64,000 nt of DNA from Sulfurovum sp. (GTDB taxonomy: Bacteria; Campylobacterota; Campylobacteria; Campylobacterales; Sulfurovaceae), in assembly GCA_023955225.1 (NCBI GenBank), contig JAGSGJ010000004.1, forward strand, positions 1 to 64,000, written 5' to 3'. Below, one piece after another: positions 1 through 8,079 of this stretch (positions within the stretch are counted from its first letter, which is position 1; every line of letters starts with the position of its first letter). Under the pieces are notes generated by a model, which made no database searches, was not told the origin of the DNA, and worked only from the letters and a program-made list of their open reading frames with translations. A program made the translations under genes and the position numbers.

Positions 1-187
1 CTTCTCTTCCATTCACACGTACTGCGCACGTACCGCAAACCGAAGCACGACAGCCAGCTGAAAATGTAAGTGTGGCATCTTGTGTCTCTTTAATGTAGGT
101 CAAGGCATTCAAAAGAGGTATTTCACCTGCAGGAAGGGTGTAGAGCTGATGGGTATTGGTTTCAGAGCGAAGAATTTTTATTTGCAT
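1..187 (-). CDS. Fumarate reductase/succinate dehydrogenase iron-sulfur subunit (partial, N-terminus only)
   Basis: The first 62 residues of the iron-sulfur subunit are present; the rest lies beyond the left edge. Translated from position 187 it begins MQIKILRSETN and contains the plant-type 2Fe-2S motif CRASVCGTC followed by AVRVNG, as in SdhB/FrdB. The start codon overlaps the end of the flavoprotein gene by 10 bases (shared ATGCAAATAA), so the two are translationally coupled and their products should form one complex that passes electrons between flavin and iron-sulfur centres. Only the [2Fe-2S] domain can be checked; the C-terminal cluster domain and any membrane anchor are out of view. 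Confidence 0.85.
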   Translation of the reverse strand, partial: MQIKILRSETNTHQLYTLPAGEIPLLNALTYIKETQDATLTFSAGCRASVCGTCAVRVNGRE

Positions 188-1782
188 GTTTCTTCCTTTT
201 TCCACTGGAGTACACTATGTTTTTTCAGTGTTTCATTCTCACTTTCAAATCCAACTTTGTAATGCGCTCCACGGCTTTCATCTCTGGCGATGGCTGCGGA
301 GATGATGGTGGGTGCCAAAAGTAGGGCATTTTTAAACTCCAAAAAGTCGATGAGGTTTTGATTATTCTTTAGGCTTTTGTCTGCAATGCCCATCTCTTTT
401 TGGGTGACTTGCATAGTGGTAACTTCGTTCAGTGCGTCATGAAGTTGATCATTTTCTCTGACAATACCGACTTTTTCATAAAAAAGATTTCCTAACATCT
501 CTCTGTAAGGATAAAAATTAGCAGTCTCTTTTTGTGATAAAAGTGCTTTTATCTCTTTATCGTCTTTCTGTTGCTGCGTATTCTCAGCAGGTTTGGAACT
601 TGCATAGACGGCGTGTTTATATGCATTTTCTCCTGCAAATTTTCCAAAAGCTGTAATTTCAAGCAGAGAGTTTCCTCCAAGACGGTTGGCACCATGTACT
701 TTTGCATTGGAACATTCTCCCACGGCAAAACATCCTTTGATCCCATTGACTTTCAAAGCGTAATCTACATCTATCCCACCCATGGTGTAGTGTGCGACAG
801 GTTTGATGGGGATAAGTTCTTTTGCCGGATCAACATGTTCGTGCATTTTGCAGAGTTCCACCTCTTGTGGAAGAAGCTCCATGAGTTTCTCTTCTCCTAA
901 ATGGCGTACATCCAAAAAGACACGTTGAGACTCTGTGATCTGGGCGAAGATAGCACGTGCTACTTCATCACGCGGTTTAAGCTCGTCCACAAAACGTTCA
1001 CCTGATTCATTTACCAGATGTCCACCTTCTCCTCTAGCACTCTCAGAGATGAGAATACAAGAGTGTTTGAGTGCAGTGGGATGAAACTGGATGAACTCCA
1101 TGTCAGAGACTGCCCCACCTGCACGTAGAACAGCTGCAATACCATCTCCGGTAGAACCGTAAGCATTGGTGGTAAATCCATGATAGAGTGAAGCATATCC
1201 GCCTGTTGCCATAATGACAGATTTTGCATTAATCTGCTTGACCTCTCCTGTACGGATATCTAAAAAAGTGGCACCCTTTACTGTATCATCTTGGGTGATA
1301 AGATTGAGAAGATAATGTTCATCCAAAAAGTCTATCTCTTCTTTTAGACAGGTATCGTAAAGGGTATGGAGTATTTTAAGTCCTGTGTAGTCCTGAGCAT
1401 AACATGCACGTTTGGCTGATGCTCCACCCATTTGACGCTGGGCGATGGTCTGGGTACCAGACTTTGCATTGTCCAGTCTTGAAAACGGCACACCCAAACT
1501 CTCCAGCCACCTGATCGTTTCAGGGGCATTTTCACACATTTTTATGACCATGTCTTCATCACAAAGTCCATGTGCAGATTTGATGGTATCTGCGATGTGA
1601 GAGCTTACATGGTCATCACCTACATTCCCAAGTGCAGCATTCATGCCTCCCTGTGCCATAGACGTTTGTGAATTGGTAGGGTAGCTTTTACCTACTACGG
1701 TAACAGAGGCTCCTGCTTCCTTTGCTGCGAGTGCAGCTGTGAGGCCTGCACCTCCAGAACCGATGATCAGTACATCTGTCAT
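178..1782 (-). CDS. Fumarate reductase/succinate dehydrogenase-type flavoprotein subunit
   Basis: 534-residue flavoprotein that should interconvert fumarate and succinate. FAD-binding GSGGAG is at residues 8-13. Substrate-site residues match the family: HPT at 234, ARGEGG around R250, AHYTMGG with H331, and ANRLGGNSL with R367. There is no Tat or Sec signal, so it should be cytoplasmic, unlike periplasmic MfrA-type reductases. The residue aligned with the histidine that binds FAD covalently in E. coli FrdA (H44, in RSHT) is a glutamine (Q39, in NSQT). Noncovalent FAD is therefore likely, which in E. coli mutants favours fumarate reduction over succinate oxidation. Its start overlaps the upstream dehydrogenase stop (TAATG). 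L-aspartate oxidase is a less likely alternative because an iron-sulfur subunit is encoded next to it. Confidence 0.85.
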   Translation of the reverse strand: MTDVLIIGSGGAGLTAALAAKEAGASVTVVGKSYPTNSQTSMAQGGMNAALGNVGDDHVSSHIADTIKSAHGLCDEDMVIKMCENAPETIRWLESLGVPFSRLDNAKSGTQTIAQRQMGGASAKRACYAQDYTGLKILHTLYDTCLKEEIDFLDEHYLLNLITQDDTVKGATFLDIRTGEVKQINAKSVIMATGGYASLYHGFTTNAYGSTGDGIAAVLRAGGAVSDMEFIQFHPTALKHSCILISESARGEGGHLVNESGERFVDELKPRDEVARAIFAQITESQRVFLDVRHLGEEKLMELLPQEVELCKMHEHVDPAKELIPIKPVAHYTMGGIDVDYALKVNGIKGCFAVGECSNAKVHGANRLGGNSLLEITAFGKFAGENAYKHAVYASSKPAENTQQQKDDKEIKALLSQKETANFYPYREMLGNLFYEKVGIVRENDQLHDALNEVTTMQVTQKEMGIADKSLKNNQNLIDFLEFKNALLLAPTIISAAIARDESRGAHYKVGFESENETLKKHSVLQWKKEETCK

Positions 1783-2714
1783 TATTTCTCCATAAATACG
1801 TTAATATTGTCTACAATACCTTCAAGAAGCTTTTTTCTAGCTTCTATGCTTGCCCAAGCCATGTGTGGAGTGATGAGAAGTCTCTCTTTATGTTTGACTT
1901 CATTGAGTCTATTGTTTAAAGTAATAGGCTCTTGTTCCAGTACATCTAAGCCAGCATACAAGTTGCGTCTGTCAAGCTCAAACGCCAAGTCTGTTTCATT
2001 GACAATGCCACCTCGTCCTAAATTGAGGAGAATAGCATCATCCTTCATGTAGGGGAGGTTGTATTCATTGATGAGATCATAGGTATCGTCGTTGAGCGGT
2101 GCATGAATGGAAACGATGTCACAGTCTTTGAGGATAAATTCTAAACTTTGATGCGGGTAGGCATGATGAAGATTCTTTCCGCTGGTAGAATGGTAACTTA
2201 CTTCTGCACCAAAAGCAGTAGCAATTTTAGCGACTTCCTGTCCTATGGCTCCTAAGCCGATGATCCCCCATCTTTTTCCAGATATTTCATAAAATGGACG
2301 ACTTACATCTGTAAAAAGTCCTGAATCACTCCATGAAGCATTTTTCACTACAGCATCATAATAAGCCATTTTTTCAAGCAGATAGAGTGCCATGGCAAAG
2401 GTATGCTGCACCACACTTTTTGTTGAGTACCCTGCAACATTCTTGACCTCTATACCTTTATATTTGGCAGCATCCAAGTCAACATTGTTCATTCCCGTTG
2501 CTGCGATACAGATAAGTTTGAGTCTAGGTGTCTCTTGCATCATGTTTGCTGTGATGACCACTTTATTGGTAATAACGATATCTGCTATCTGGATACGTTC
2601 AAGTGTCTCTTCTTTAGAGGTAGTTTGGTAGACAGTAAGTGTCCCAAAAGACTCAAGATCAGTGATGTCTAAGTCATCACCCAATGTTTTAGCGTCAAGC
2701 AATACGATATGCAT
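1782..2714 (-). CDS. D-2-hydroxyacid dehydrogenase (NAD-dependent; glycerate/hydroxypyruvate-like)
   Basis: 310-residue protein of the D-isomer-specific 2-hydroxyacid dehydrogenase family, which reduces 2-oxoacids with NAD(P)H. The Rossmann motif GLGAIG is at 153-158. The catalytic set is present: arginine in LGRGGIVNE (R234), glutamate in DVLEQEP (about E263) and histidine in TPHMAW (H284). The length is typical of glycerate dehydrogenase (HprA-like); there is no C-terminal ACT domain, so it is not a full SerA. It sits in the purT-to-sdhB operon, 9 bases after the VKOR-like gene and overlapping the flavoprotein start by one base. The exact substrate cannot be read from sequence. Confidence 0.85.
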   Translation of the reverse strand: MHIVLLDAKTLGDDLDITDLESFGTLTVYQTTSKEETLERIQIADIVITNKVVITANMMQETPRLKLICIAATGMNNVDLDAAKYKGIEVKNVAGYSTKSVVQHTFAMALYLLEKMAYYDAVVKNASWSDSGLFTDVSRPFYEISGKRWGIIGLGAIGQEVAKIATAFGAEVSYHSTSGKNLHHAYPHQSLEFILKDCDIVSIHAPLNDDTYDLINEYNLPYMKDDAILLNLGRGGIVNETDLAFELDRRNLYAGLDVLEQEPITLNNRLNEVKHKERLLITPHMAWASIEARKKLLEGIVDNINVFMEK

Positions 2715-2723
2715 ATTTTTTCC

Positions 2724-3590
2724 TTAATGTTGAGGTGTTGATGTAGCGTTATCATCTTCGCAAGAAGGTGTTTCCGTGATAGTAAGGGCACAACCTGCAT
2801 CCTGACCACCTGCGCTTAAGAAATCTGAAGAGAGTTCCAGTGTACTGCTTTGTAACGGAGCAGATAGTATTTCAGGGCTAAGAATTTCTTCTTCACTTTG
2901 TGTTTCAAAATGTGCGATGATCTTTTTGTCACCTTTTAAAATGGTGATGCTTGAGGGTTCTTTGATCACAAGTACAGGGATACTGCGTATGTCAACAAAT
3001 TTCAAAAACCCTCTGGCATTGATCTCTTTTGAAGAGATAGACGTGTAGTCCATATGATGCTCTGCAAAATATTGTTTCACTTTTTTACAATGACTGCATG
3101 TCTCAGACTGTATAAGATACAACCCCGGAGTTGTGATAAAAGATCTGTTTTGAGGGATGGTAAGTGTGCTCAATCCTAAAAGTATAGCGAGTACTGCTGC
3201 TATAACGATAGCAAAATGTTTCATATGACTAAAGAGTGCTATGACAAGCAAAGAAGAGAAGATACTTAAACAAAAGATGCATGGTTCAGGGTTTGCAATG
3301 AACTGATAAGAAATGATGGTTGTTTCAAATGCTATGGCAGAGTAGAGCAGTATAAAAAAGAGTGTTTCAAAAAAGGTGTTTTTGAGTGAATGATAGCCTA
3401 AAAGAACCAAAGAAAGTACAGAGAATAAGCCAAAATAATTGAGATAAATATGGTCAAATCTCAGGAGCTCACCCGCAAGTTTACAACCTACTTCTCCACA
3501 GAGTGAGGTATGCTGTACTTTCAGATAGGTCTCAATAGCAATATATACAAGTAGTAAGAAGGGTAAAAAAACTCTAGAAAAAAAACGCAT
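2724..3590 (-). CDS. VKOR-family membrane thiol oxidoreductase fused to a thioredoxin/glutaredoxin-like domain
   Basis: 288-residue membrane protein. The N-terminal part has four or five hydrophobic segments, an early cysteine pair (C31, C36) and the CIFC motif (C104-C107) typical of bacterial vitamin K epoxide reductase homologues, which reoxidise disulfide-forming partners with quinone. After the last membrane span a soluble domain carries CSHC (C165-C168), a glutaredoxin/thioredoxin-type active site, and a likely cis-proline region (RSIPVLVI). VKOR-Trx fusions are known and act in extracytoplasmic disulfide-bond formation. The C-terminal about 60 residues are polar with two more cysteines and match nothing I recognise. 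It lies 11 bases after purT in the same operon. Confidence 0.75.
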   Translation of the reverse strand: MRFFSRVFLPFLLLVYIAIETYLKVQHTSLCGEVGCKLAGELLRFDHIYLNYFGLFSVLSLVLLGYHSLKNTFFETLFFILLYSAIAFETTIISYQFIANPEPCIFCLSIFSSLLVIALFSHMKHFAIVIAAVLAILLGLSTLTIPQNRSFITTPGLYLIQSETCSHCKKVKQYFAEHHMDYTSISSKEINARGFLKFVDIRSIPVLVIKEPSSITILKGDKKIIAHFETQSEEEILSPEILSAPLQSSTLELSSDFLSAGGQDAGCALTITETPSCEDDNATSTPQH

Positions 3591-3601
3591 ATGTGCTCCT
3601 C

Positions 3602-4765
3602 TTAATTGTCTGAAATGTTCTCTACGATCTGAGTTGCTCTTCTTTTTGCTTCTTCTACTTCATCCAGTACAAGACTCACTGCCATACGACGACCTACATG
3701 TGATTCCGGCTTTCCGAAAACTCTTACAAAACTGTCTTTTGTAAAGGTATTGTCCGGTACTTCAAGTGTAGGGTTATGGCTTTCATTTTTGGCTTTGTAT
3801 GCACCACAGGCACCTGAACCGTATGTAGTGTAGTCTAGTGGTAGTCCGAGAACCGCTCTTACATGCAGGGCAAACTGGCTCTGGCTTTGTGTGATCAGTG
3901 TAACCATTCCTGTGTCGTGAGGACGTGGACTGAGTTCTGAGAAGTAGACTTCATCATCTTTGACAAAGAACTCTACCCCAAAGATACCACGACCACCTAG
4001 ACCATCAGTCACTGCTTTTGCGATCTCTTGCGCTTTTTTAAGTGCTTCTGGACTCATTTGCATTGGCTGCCATGAAAGGATGAAGTCTCCATCTTTTTGT
4101 ACGTGTCCGATGGCTTCACAAAATGTTGTACCTGTTTCGTTACGTACAGTCAAAAGTGTGATCTCATAGTCAAAAGGTACAAACTCTTCTACGATAAGTT
4201 CAGATGCATCTCCACGAGCCTCTTTGGCGATCTCCCAAGATTTGGCTATATCATCAGCTGTTCTTGCGATGCTTTGTCCATGACCAGATGAGCTCATTAC
4301 CGGTTTGATAACACAAGGGAAACCTATGCGTTCGCCTGCTGCTTGAAGTCCATCAAGTGTCGTGACAAATTCATACCCGCTTGTTTTCAGCCCCAGCTCT
4401 TCTGCAGCAAACACACGGATGTTCTTACGGTTCATCGTTTTATTGACCGCTTCAGCATTTGGGATGACATGAAAACCTCTGGCTTCTGCTTCAAAAAGTG
4501 CTGCAATGCTAATAGCTTCAACTTCCGGCAAGATAAAACTAGGCTGCTCTTTTTCTATAAGGGCAAGTACTGCTTCTTTGTCTTGCATGTCTATGGCATA
4601 AGAACGGTTAGCTACAAGATGCGCAGGTGCATTCTCATATTTGTCAACGGCGATGACCTCAATACCAAGTCTTTGTGCCTCAATGGCAACTTCTTTACCA
4701 AGTTCACCAGAACCCAGCAGCATGATCTTGATAGCGTCTTTTTGTAATGTAGTAGTAAATGTCAT
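3602..4765 (-). CDS. purT: Formate-dependent phosphoribosylglycinamide formyltransferase (GAR transformylase 2)
   Basis: 387-residue ATP-grasp enzyme that makes formyl-GAR from GAR, formate and ATP in purine synthesis. The N-terminal region has the PurT/PurK-type nucleotide fold (LLGSGELGKEVAIEAQRLG). The ATP-grasp body includes PCVIKPVMSSSGHG, and the C-terminal part has the metal-binding ELSPRPHDTG. Length matches PurT. It is the first gene of the minus-strand operon, with a TAGAAT -10 box about 30 bases upstream of its ATG. A folate-dependent PurN is also encoded in the window, so both routes for this step are present. Confidence 0.95.
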   Translation of the reverse strand: MTFTTTLQKDAIKIMLLGSGELGKEVAIEAQRLGIEVIAVDKYENAPAHLVANRSYAIDMQDKEAVLALIEKEQPSFILPEVEAISIAALFEAEARGFHVIPNAEAVNKTMNRKNIRVFAAEELGLKTSGYEFVTTLDGLQAAGERIGFPCVIKPVMSSSGHGQSIARTADDIAKSWEIAKEARGDASELIVEEFVPFDYEITLLTVRNETGTTFCEAIGHVQKDGDFILSWQPMQMSPEALKKAQEIAKAVTDGLGGRGIFGVEFFVKDDEVYFSELSPRPHDTGMVTLITQSQSQFALHVRAVLGLPLDYTTYGSGACGAYKAKNESHNPTLEVPDNTFTKDSFVRVFGKPESHVGRRMAVSLVLDEVEEAKRRATQIVENISDN

Positions 4766-4793
4766 AGGAAGACCTTCGGAAAAATATTAGATT

Positions 4794-4799
4794 ATTCTA
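4794..4799 (-). promoter_or_regulatory. Probable -10 box (TAGAAT) for the purT operon
   Basis: On the minus strand the sequence reads GCTAGAAT, an extended -10 like others in this window, about 30 bases before the purT ATG. No clear -35 is seen. Confidence 0.5.
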
Positions 4800-4872
4800 G
4801 CGAAAAGTTAGATAATGTGTAATGAGTTGAAGGAAAATTTTTGGAGGTTTAAGTTAAAAAGTAAGTTGAGTC

Positions 4873-4907
4873 GTAGGGCAAATGCCCTACAGCTGTAAAA
4901 ATTACAG
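4873..4907 (-). terminator. Two hairpins at and after the rpsU stop codon
   Basis: A perfect 7-bp hairpin (GTAGGGC, 4-nt loop, GCCCTAC; 4873-4890) lies just downstream of rpsU on the minus strand. A second 6-bp hairpin (CTGTAA/TTACAG; 4893-4907) includes the rpsU stop codon. A T-rich stretch follows about 20 bases later rather than immediately, so intrinsic termination is probable but not textbook. Confidence 0.55.
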
Positions 4908-5114
4908 TCTAGACTCGTATCTTCTGAGCATGAAGAGTTTTTTAAGGATTTTCTTGCGAGTTGCAATCTTTTCTTTTTTTCTCTTTTCAGTCTCTGTTTC
5001 GTGATTTTGTCTAGCTCTAGCTTCTGTCACGATAAGGTTTCTGTCACATTGTCTTTTGAATTTTCTATAAGCGTCATCAAAAGAGTCACGTTGTGTTAAA
5101 ATAATTCCTGGCAT
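4902..5114 (-). CDS. rpsU: 30S ribosomal protein S21
   Basis: 70-residue, strongly basic protein beginning MPGIILTQRDSFDDAYRKFK, which matches S21, with the lysine/arginine-rich helical tail expected of the family. S21 helps the 30S subunit engage mRNA during initiation. It is a single-gene unit with its own TATAAT box at 5181-5186 on the minus strand and hairpins at its 3' end. Confidence 0.93.
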   Translation of the reverse strand: MPGIILTQRDSFDDAYRKFKRQCDRNLIVTEARARQNHETETEKRKKEKIATRKKILKKLFMLRRYESRL

Positions 5115-5180
5115 CGAAAAGCACCCCCTTCCTTATCAATATTTCCCGGTTCTAGACCAAGAGAGATAAATATGAATGGG

Positions 5181-5186
5181 ATTATA
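5181..5186 (-). promoter_or_regulatory. Probable -10 box (TATAAT) for rpsU
   Basis: On the minus strand the sequence reads CGATATAATCCC, a perfect -10 hexamer about 67 bases before the rpsU ATG, leaving a leader of roughly 60 nt. Confidence 0.55.
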
Positions 5187-5242
5187 TCGAGTTAGGATTA
5201 ATTTGTGATAAAATGAAAGGTAAGGAGTTTATTAACTTCTTT

Positions 5243-5306
5243 CTCGCCAAGGGCGAAGCTTGTACGAAAAATCATTTAGTGATTTTCTGCATCAGCCTGT
5301 TGGGCT
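5243..5306 (+). repeat. Three-hairpin leader upstream of the NAD(P)HX repair gene
   Basis: Three short hairpins follow one another: TCGCC/GGCGA (5244-5256), AAAATCA/TGATTTT (5268-5286) and AGCC/GGCT (5294-5306). The order (hairpin, TACG, hairpin, CATCAG, hairpin) and the words TTTAGTGA and TTTTCT recall the structured intergenic repeats upstream of carA and DUF507. I regard it as a possible degenerate member of that family; the similarity is short. Confidence 0.4.
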
Positions 5307-5340
5307 AGAAGTGACAAGAATTGTATAAGTAGGAGTGATC

Positions 5341-6759
5341 ATGCAAAAAGTATTTGAAAATTGTTATGCCTTAGATAAGAGATGTTATGAATCGTATGGA
5401 TTGAGTGAAGATATACTTATGGAGCATGCAGCTGCAGGTATAGCAAACTATATTCGTAAACATTTTACCCAAGGTACTTCTGTACTGATAGCAGCAGGCA
5501 TGGGTAACAATGGTGCAGACGGTATTGCCTTGGCACGTCAGCTTCATGGAGACTACGAGGTCAAACTCTATGTCCCTTTTACACTGCATTCTGCTATGTC
5601 AAAAGTGCAGTTTGAACGTGCTACTTTTTTAGGCGTTAAAACAGTAGATATTATAGGCCAGGCTGACGTAGTGGTGGATGCGCTTTTTGGTGCCGGTCTA
5701 AATCGAAATATAGATGAACAGACAGAACACTTACTCCACCAGCTCAATGCCATTAAAGCACATAAGATCGCTTGTGATATCCCCACAGGGGTAGGGAAAA
5801 ACGGCACACTTATGCCTATGGCATTTCATGCAGATGTAACCTTGACGATGGGAGCATACAAAGAAGCATTATTTCTAGATGGATGTAAAGATGTTGTTGG
5901 TGAAGTCTTGCGTGTTGATCTTGGCGTAAGTTCACTTTTCTATGAAGGAGAGAGTCAAACCTGTTTGCTTGAAAAGTCTGATTTGAAACTCCCTAGCAGA
6001 ACAGAACAGTCCACACATAAAGGTAGCTTTGGACATGCTGCTGTATTTTGTGGAGAAAAGGAGGGTGCGGGTGTTATCTCGGGAATGGCTGCGGCTACAT
6101 TTGGTGCAGGACTTACGACACTGGTCGTGCATGAAAAAATCACACCACCTCCTTACTTGATGCACTCAACTGTTGTTCCTGACAATGCATCAGCTCTGGC
6201 CATAGGAATGGGGCTTGGATGTCACTTTGAGAGTGAGTTTTTACAGAAGTATGTCGTCAAGAGCCACTTGCCCATAGTGTTGGATGCAGACAGTTTCTAT
6301 AATGAAGAGATCTTAGCTGTTTTAGAGCAAAAAGACAGAGAGATCGTCATCACTCCACACCCTAAAGAGTTTGTAGTACTTTGGAAAACACTGACAGGGG
6401 AACAATTGACAGTGACGCAAGTGCAAAATAGACGTTTTGAGATGGTACGCAAATTTAATGCCAAGTATCCGCATATTACGCTTCTGCTTAAAGGGGCAAA
6501 TACCCTTATCATGCAAGAAGAGAGACTTTACATTAACCCTTTAGGATGTTCGAAACTTAGCAAGGGAGGTAGTGGAGATGTCCTTTCAGGTCTCATTGTG
6601 GCGCTGCTTGCACAAGGGTACACGGCCATTGATGCAGCCATTCAAGGTTCTTTGGCCTTAGTGATCGCTGCGCATCAATATAAGGGTTCTTCTTATTCGA
6701 TGTTGTCTACGGACCTGGTGGAGAAAGTAGGGAAATTAGAGTGTTCTGTTAAGGGCTAA
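5341..6759 (+). CDS. nnr: Bifunctional NAD(P)H-hydrate epimerase / ADP-dependent dehydratase
   Basis: 472-residue two-domain repair enzyme that restores damaged NAD(P)H. The N-terminal YjeF epimerase domain (about 1-205) has GNNGADGIALARQL. The C-terminal ribokinase-like dehydratase domain (about 215-465) has VITPHPKEF, LLLKGAN and the anion-hole motif LSKGGSGDVLSG. I take the ATG at 5341, five bases after AGGAG; a GTG at 5335 is in frame but overlaps that ribosome site. The gene is followed 54 bases later by purN. Confidence 0.92.
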   Translation: MQKVFENCYALDKRCYESYGLSEDILMEHAAAGIANYIRKHFTQGTSVLIAAGMGNNGADGIALARQLHGDYEVKLYVPFTLHSAMSKVQFERATFLGVKTVDIIGQADVVVDALFGAGLNRNIDEQTEHLLHQLNAIKAHKIACDIPTGVGKNGTLMPMAFHADVTLTMGAYKEALFLDGCKDVVGEVLRVDLGVSSLFYEGESQTCLLEKSDLKLPSRTEQSTHKGSFGHAAVFCGEKEGAGVISGMAAATFGAGLTTLVVHEKITPPPYLMHSTVVPDNASALAIGMGLGCHFESEFLQKYVVKSHLPIVLDADSFYNEEILAVLEQKDREIVITPHPKEFVVLWKTLTGEQLTVTQVQNRRFEMVRKFNAKYPHITLLLKGANTLIMQEERLYINPLGCSKLSKGGSGDVLSGLIVALLAQGYTAIDAAIQGSLALVIAAHQYKGSSYSMLSTDLVEKVGKLECSVKG

Positions 6760-6813
6760 AACGCTACAATGCGACCATGATAAGTATGACAAATCAAGGG
6801 AGGGAAGCACTTA

Positions 6814-7371
6814 ATGGCGAATCATAAAAAAATAGCTGTACTTTTTAGCGGTAAAGGATCCAACTTTGCCCATATTGTCAACACTTTACATCATAAAGGG
6901 TTTGAAGTTGTCGTTGCTTTGACAAACAATCCAAATGCTAAAGGTATTAAGGTGGCTCAAGAAGCATCTATCCCTCTTGAAATTATAGATTCAAAAGCCT
7001 ATGCAAGCCGAGAAGACTTTGATGCGGTGGTGGTAGAACGTCTACATCAGTACGGCCCAGAGTTGACAGTGCTTGCAGGCTTTATGCGTATCTTGACACC
7101 GGTCTTTACAGAACAGGTCAAAAGTATCAACCTGCATCCCTCATTACTTCCAAGACATAAAGGGCTTAATGCCATCGAAAAGAGTTATGAAGATGAACAT
7201 AACTATGGTGGTGTATCTGTGCATTATGTTACTTCCGAGCTTGATGGAGGAGAAGTGATCTTGCAAAAAGAGATTGCCAAAGAGGGCTTGAGTTTTGAAG
7301 CCTATGATGAAATAGTAAGAAGTATAGAAAAAGAGGCACTGGCAGAAGCCATCAGAGTGGTACTAAGTTAA
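6814..7371 (+). CDS. purN: Phosphoribosylglycinamide formyltransferase (folate-dependent, GAR transformylase 1)
   Basis: 185-residue enzyme that transfers the formyl group from 10-formyltetrahydrofolate to GAR. It shows FSGKGSNF near the N-terminus, the catalytic asparagine and histidine in INLHPSLLPRHKG, and the catalytic aspartate in ELDGGEVILQ. A good AGGGAGG ribosome site precedes the ATG. Its TAA stop and the stop of the convergent thpR gene share the tetranucleotide TTAA. Confidence 0.95.
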   Translation: MANHKKIAVLFSGKGSNFAHIVNTLHHKGFEVVVALTNNPNAKGIKVAQEASIPLEIIDSKAYASREDFDAVVVERLHQYGPELTVLAGFMRILTPVFTEQVKSINLHPSLLPRHKGLNAIEKSYEDEHNYGGVSVHYVTSELDGGEVILQKEIAKEGLSFEAYDEIVRSIEKEALAEAIRVVLS

Positions 7372-7865
7372 ACTTCTAAAGTATATTTACAAGTATACTC
7401 TGCACCTTTGGAAGTTAATGTACTTTCATAAAGATGAATCTCCGGAAGTATGAATCCCAGTTCTTTTTCACGATATGCTTTGAGCTTCTCTTTGTATGCT
7501 TTGTAAGCATGAATGGCTTTGATACGACAAAGTGTCATATGCGGTTTAAAACGGTAGAGATCAAAACCGGCATTTCTCAATTCTTTTGCTTTGTCATACA
7601 GTTCTAGTTCTTCGGACTTAGAAAAAAAGACTCTAGGCGGTCGCCCAAAATATCCTAATTCTTTTATACTGATGTTACGCTCTAGTGGTGAGATCTCTTT
7701 GAGTTTATCGATGACAGGTTTTTCATCTTCCACATTACCCAAAAAGACCCACGTTAGATGTAAGTTTTGCTCTTCTACCCACTTCCCTTCGATAATATCT
7801 TTAAAATCCTCTTGTATGGAGGCATAGTCATCTAGGATGATAGGTGAAGCGATAAAGAGTCTCAT
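7368..7865 (-). CDS. thpR: RNA 2',3'-cyclic phosphodiesterase (2'-5' RNA ligase family)
   Basis: 165-residue 2H-phosphoesterase with both HxTx signatures: HLTW after VEEQN and HMTL in RFKPHMTLCR. I start at the ATG at 7865 (MRLFIASPI), because the family begins there and AAAAGG lies upstream; an in-frame extension to 7952 would add 29 residues that do not resemble the family. These enzymes hydrolyse 2',3'-cyclic phosphates on RNA or tRNA ends; the physiological substrate is uncertain. Convergent with purN, overlapping it by 4 bases. Confidence 0.85.
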   Translation of the reverse strand: MRLFIASPIILDDYASIQEDFKDIIEGKWVEEQNLHLTWVFLGNVEDEKPVIDKLKEISPLERNISIKELGYFGRPPRVFFSKSEELELYDKAKELRNAGFDLYRFKPHMTLCRIKAIHAYKAYKEKLKAYREKELGFILPEIHLYESTLTSKGAEYTCKYTLEV

Positions 7866-8045
7866 TGGGCAGCCTTTTTCATAATGAACTATGATATTTT
7901 GACATATTTTTTTAACTTTTGTCTTTTTGTGTGATGTGAATATGTATAACAATTGGTTTTGATTTGGTTAGCGATGGCATATTTTAGGGAAGATCAGAAT
8001 CAGCCCAACTAGATAAAAAAGAAAAGGGACATATAGAAAAATCGC

Positions 8046-8051
8046 TATAAT
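8046..8051 (+). promoter_or_regulatory. Probable -10 box (GCTATAAT) for the M50 protease gene
   Basis: A perfect TATAAT preceded by GC, 28 bases before the ATG at 8080. The short leader contains the GAGG ribosome site. Confidence 0.55.
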
Positions 8052-8079
8052 AATCACAGCGAATTCATAGAGGTATAAA

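Noticed and set aside
571..900. Plus-strand 109-residue open frame inside the flavoprotein gene
   Set aside because: It lies antisense to a clearly conserved gene and its translation has no recognisable features.
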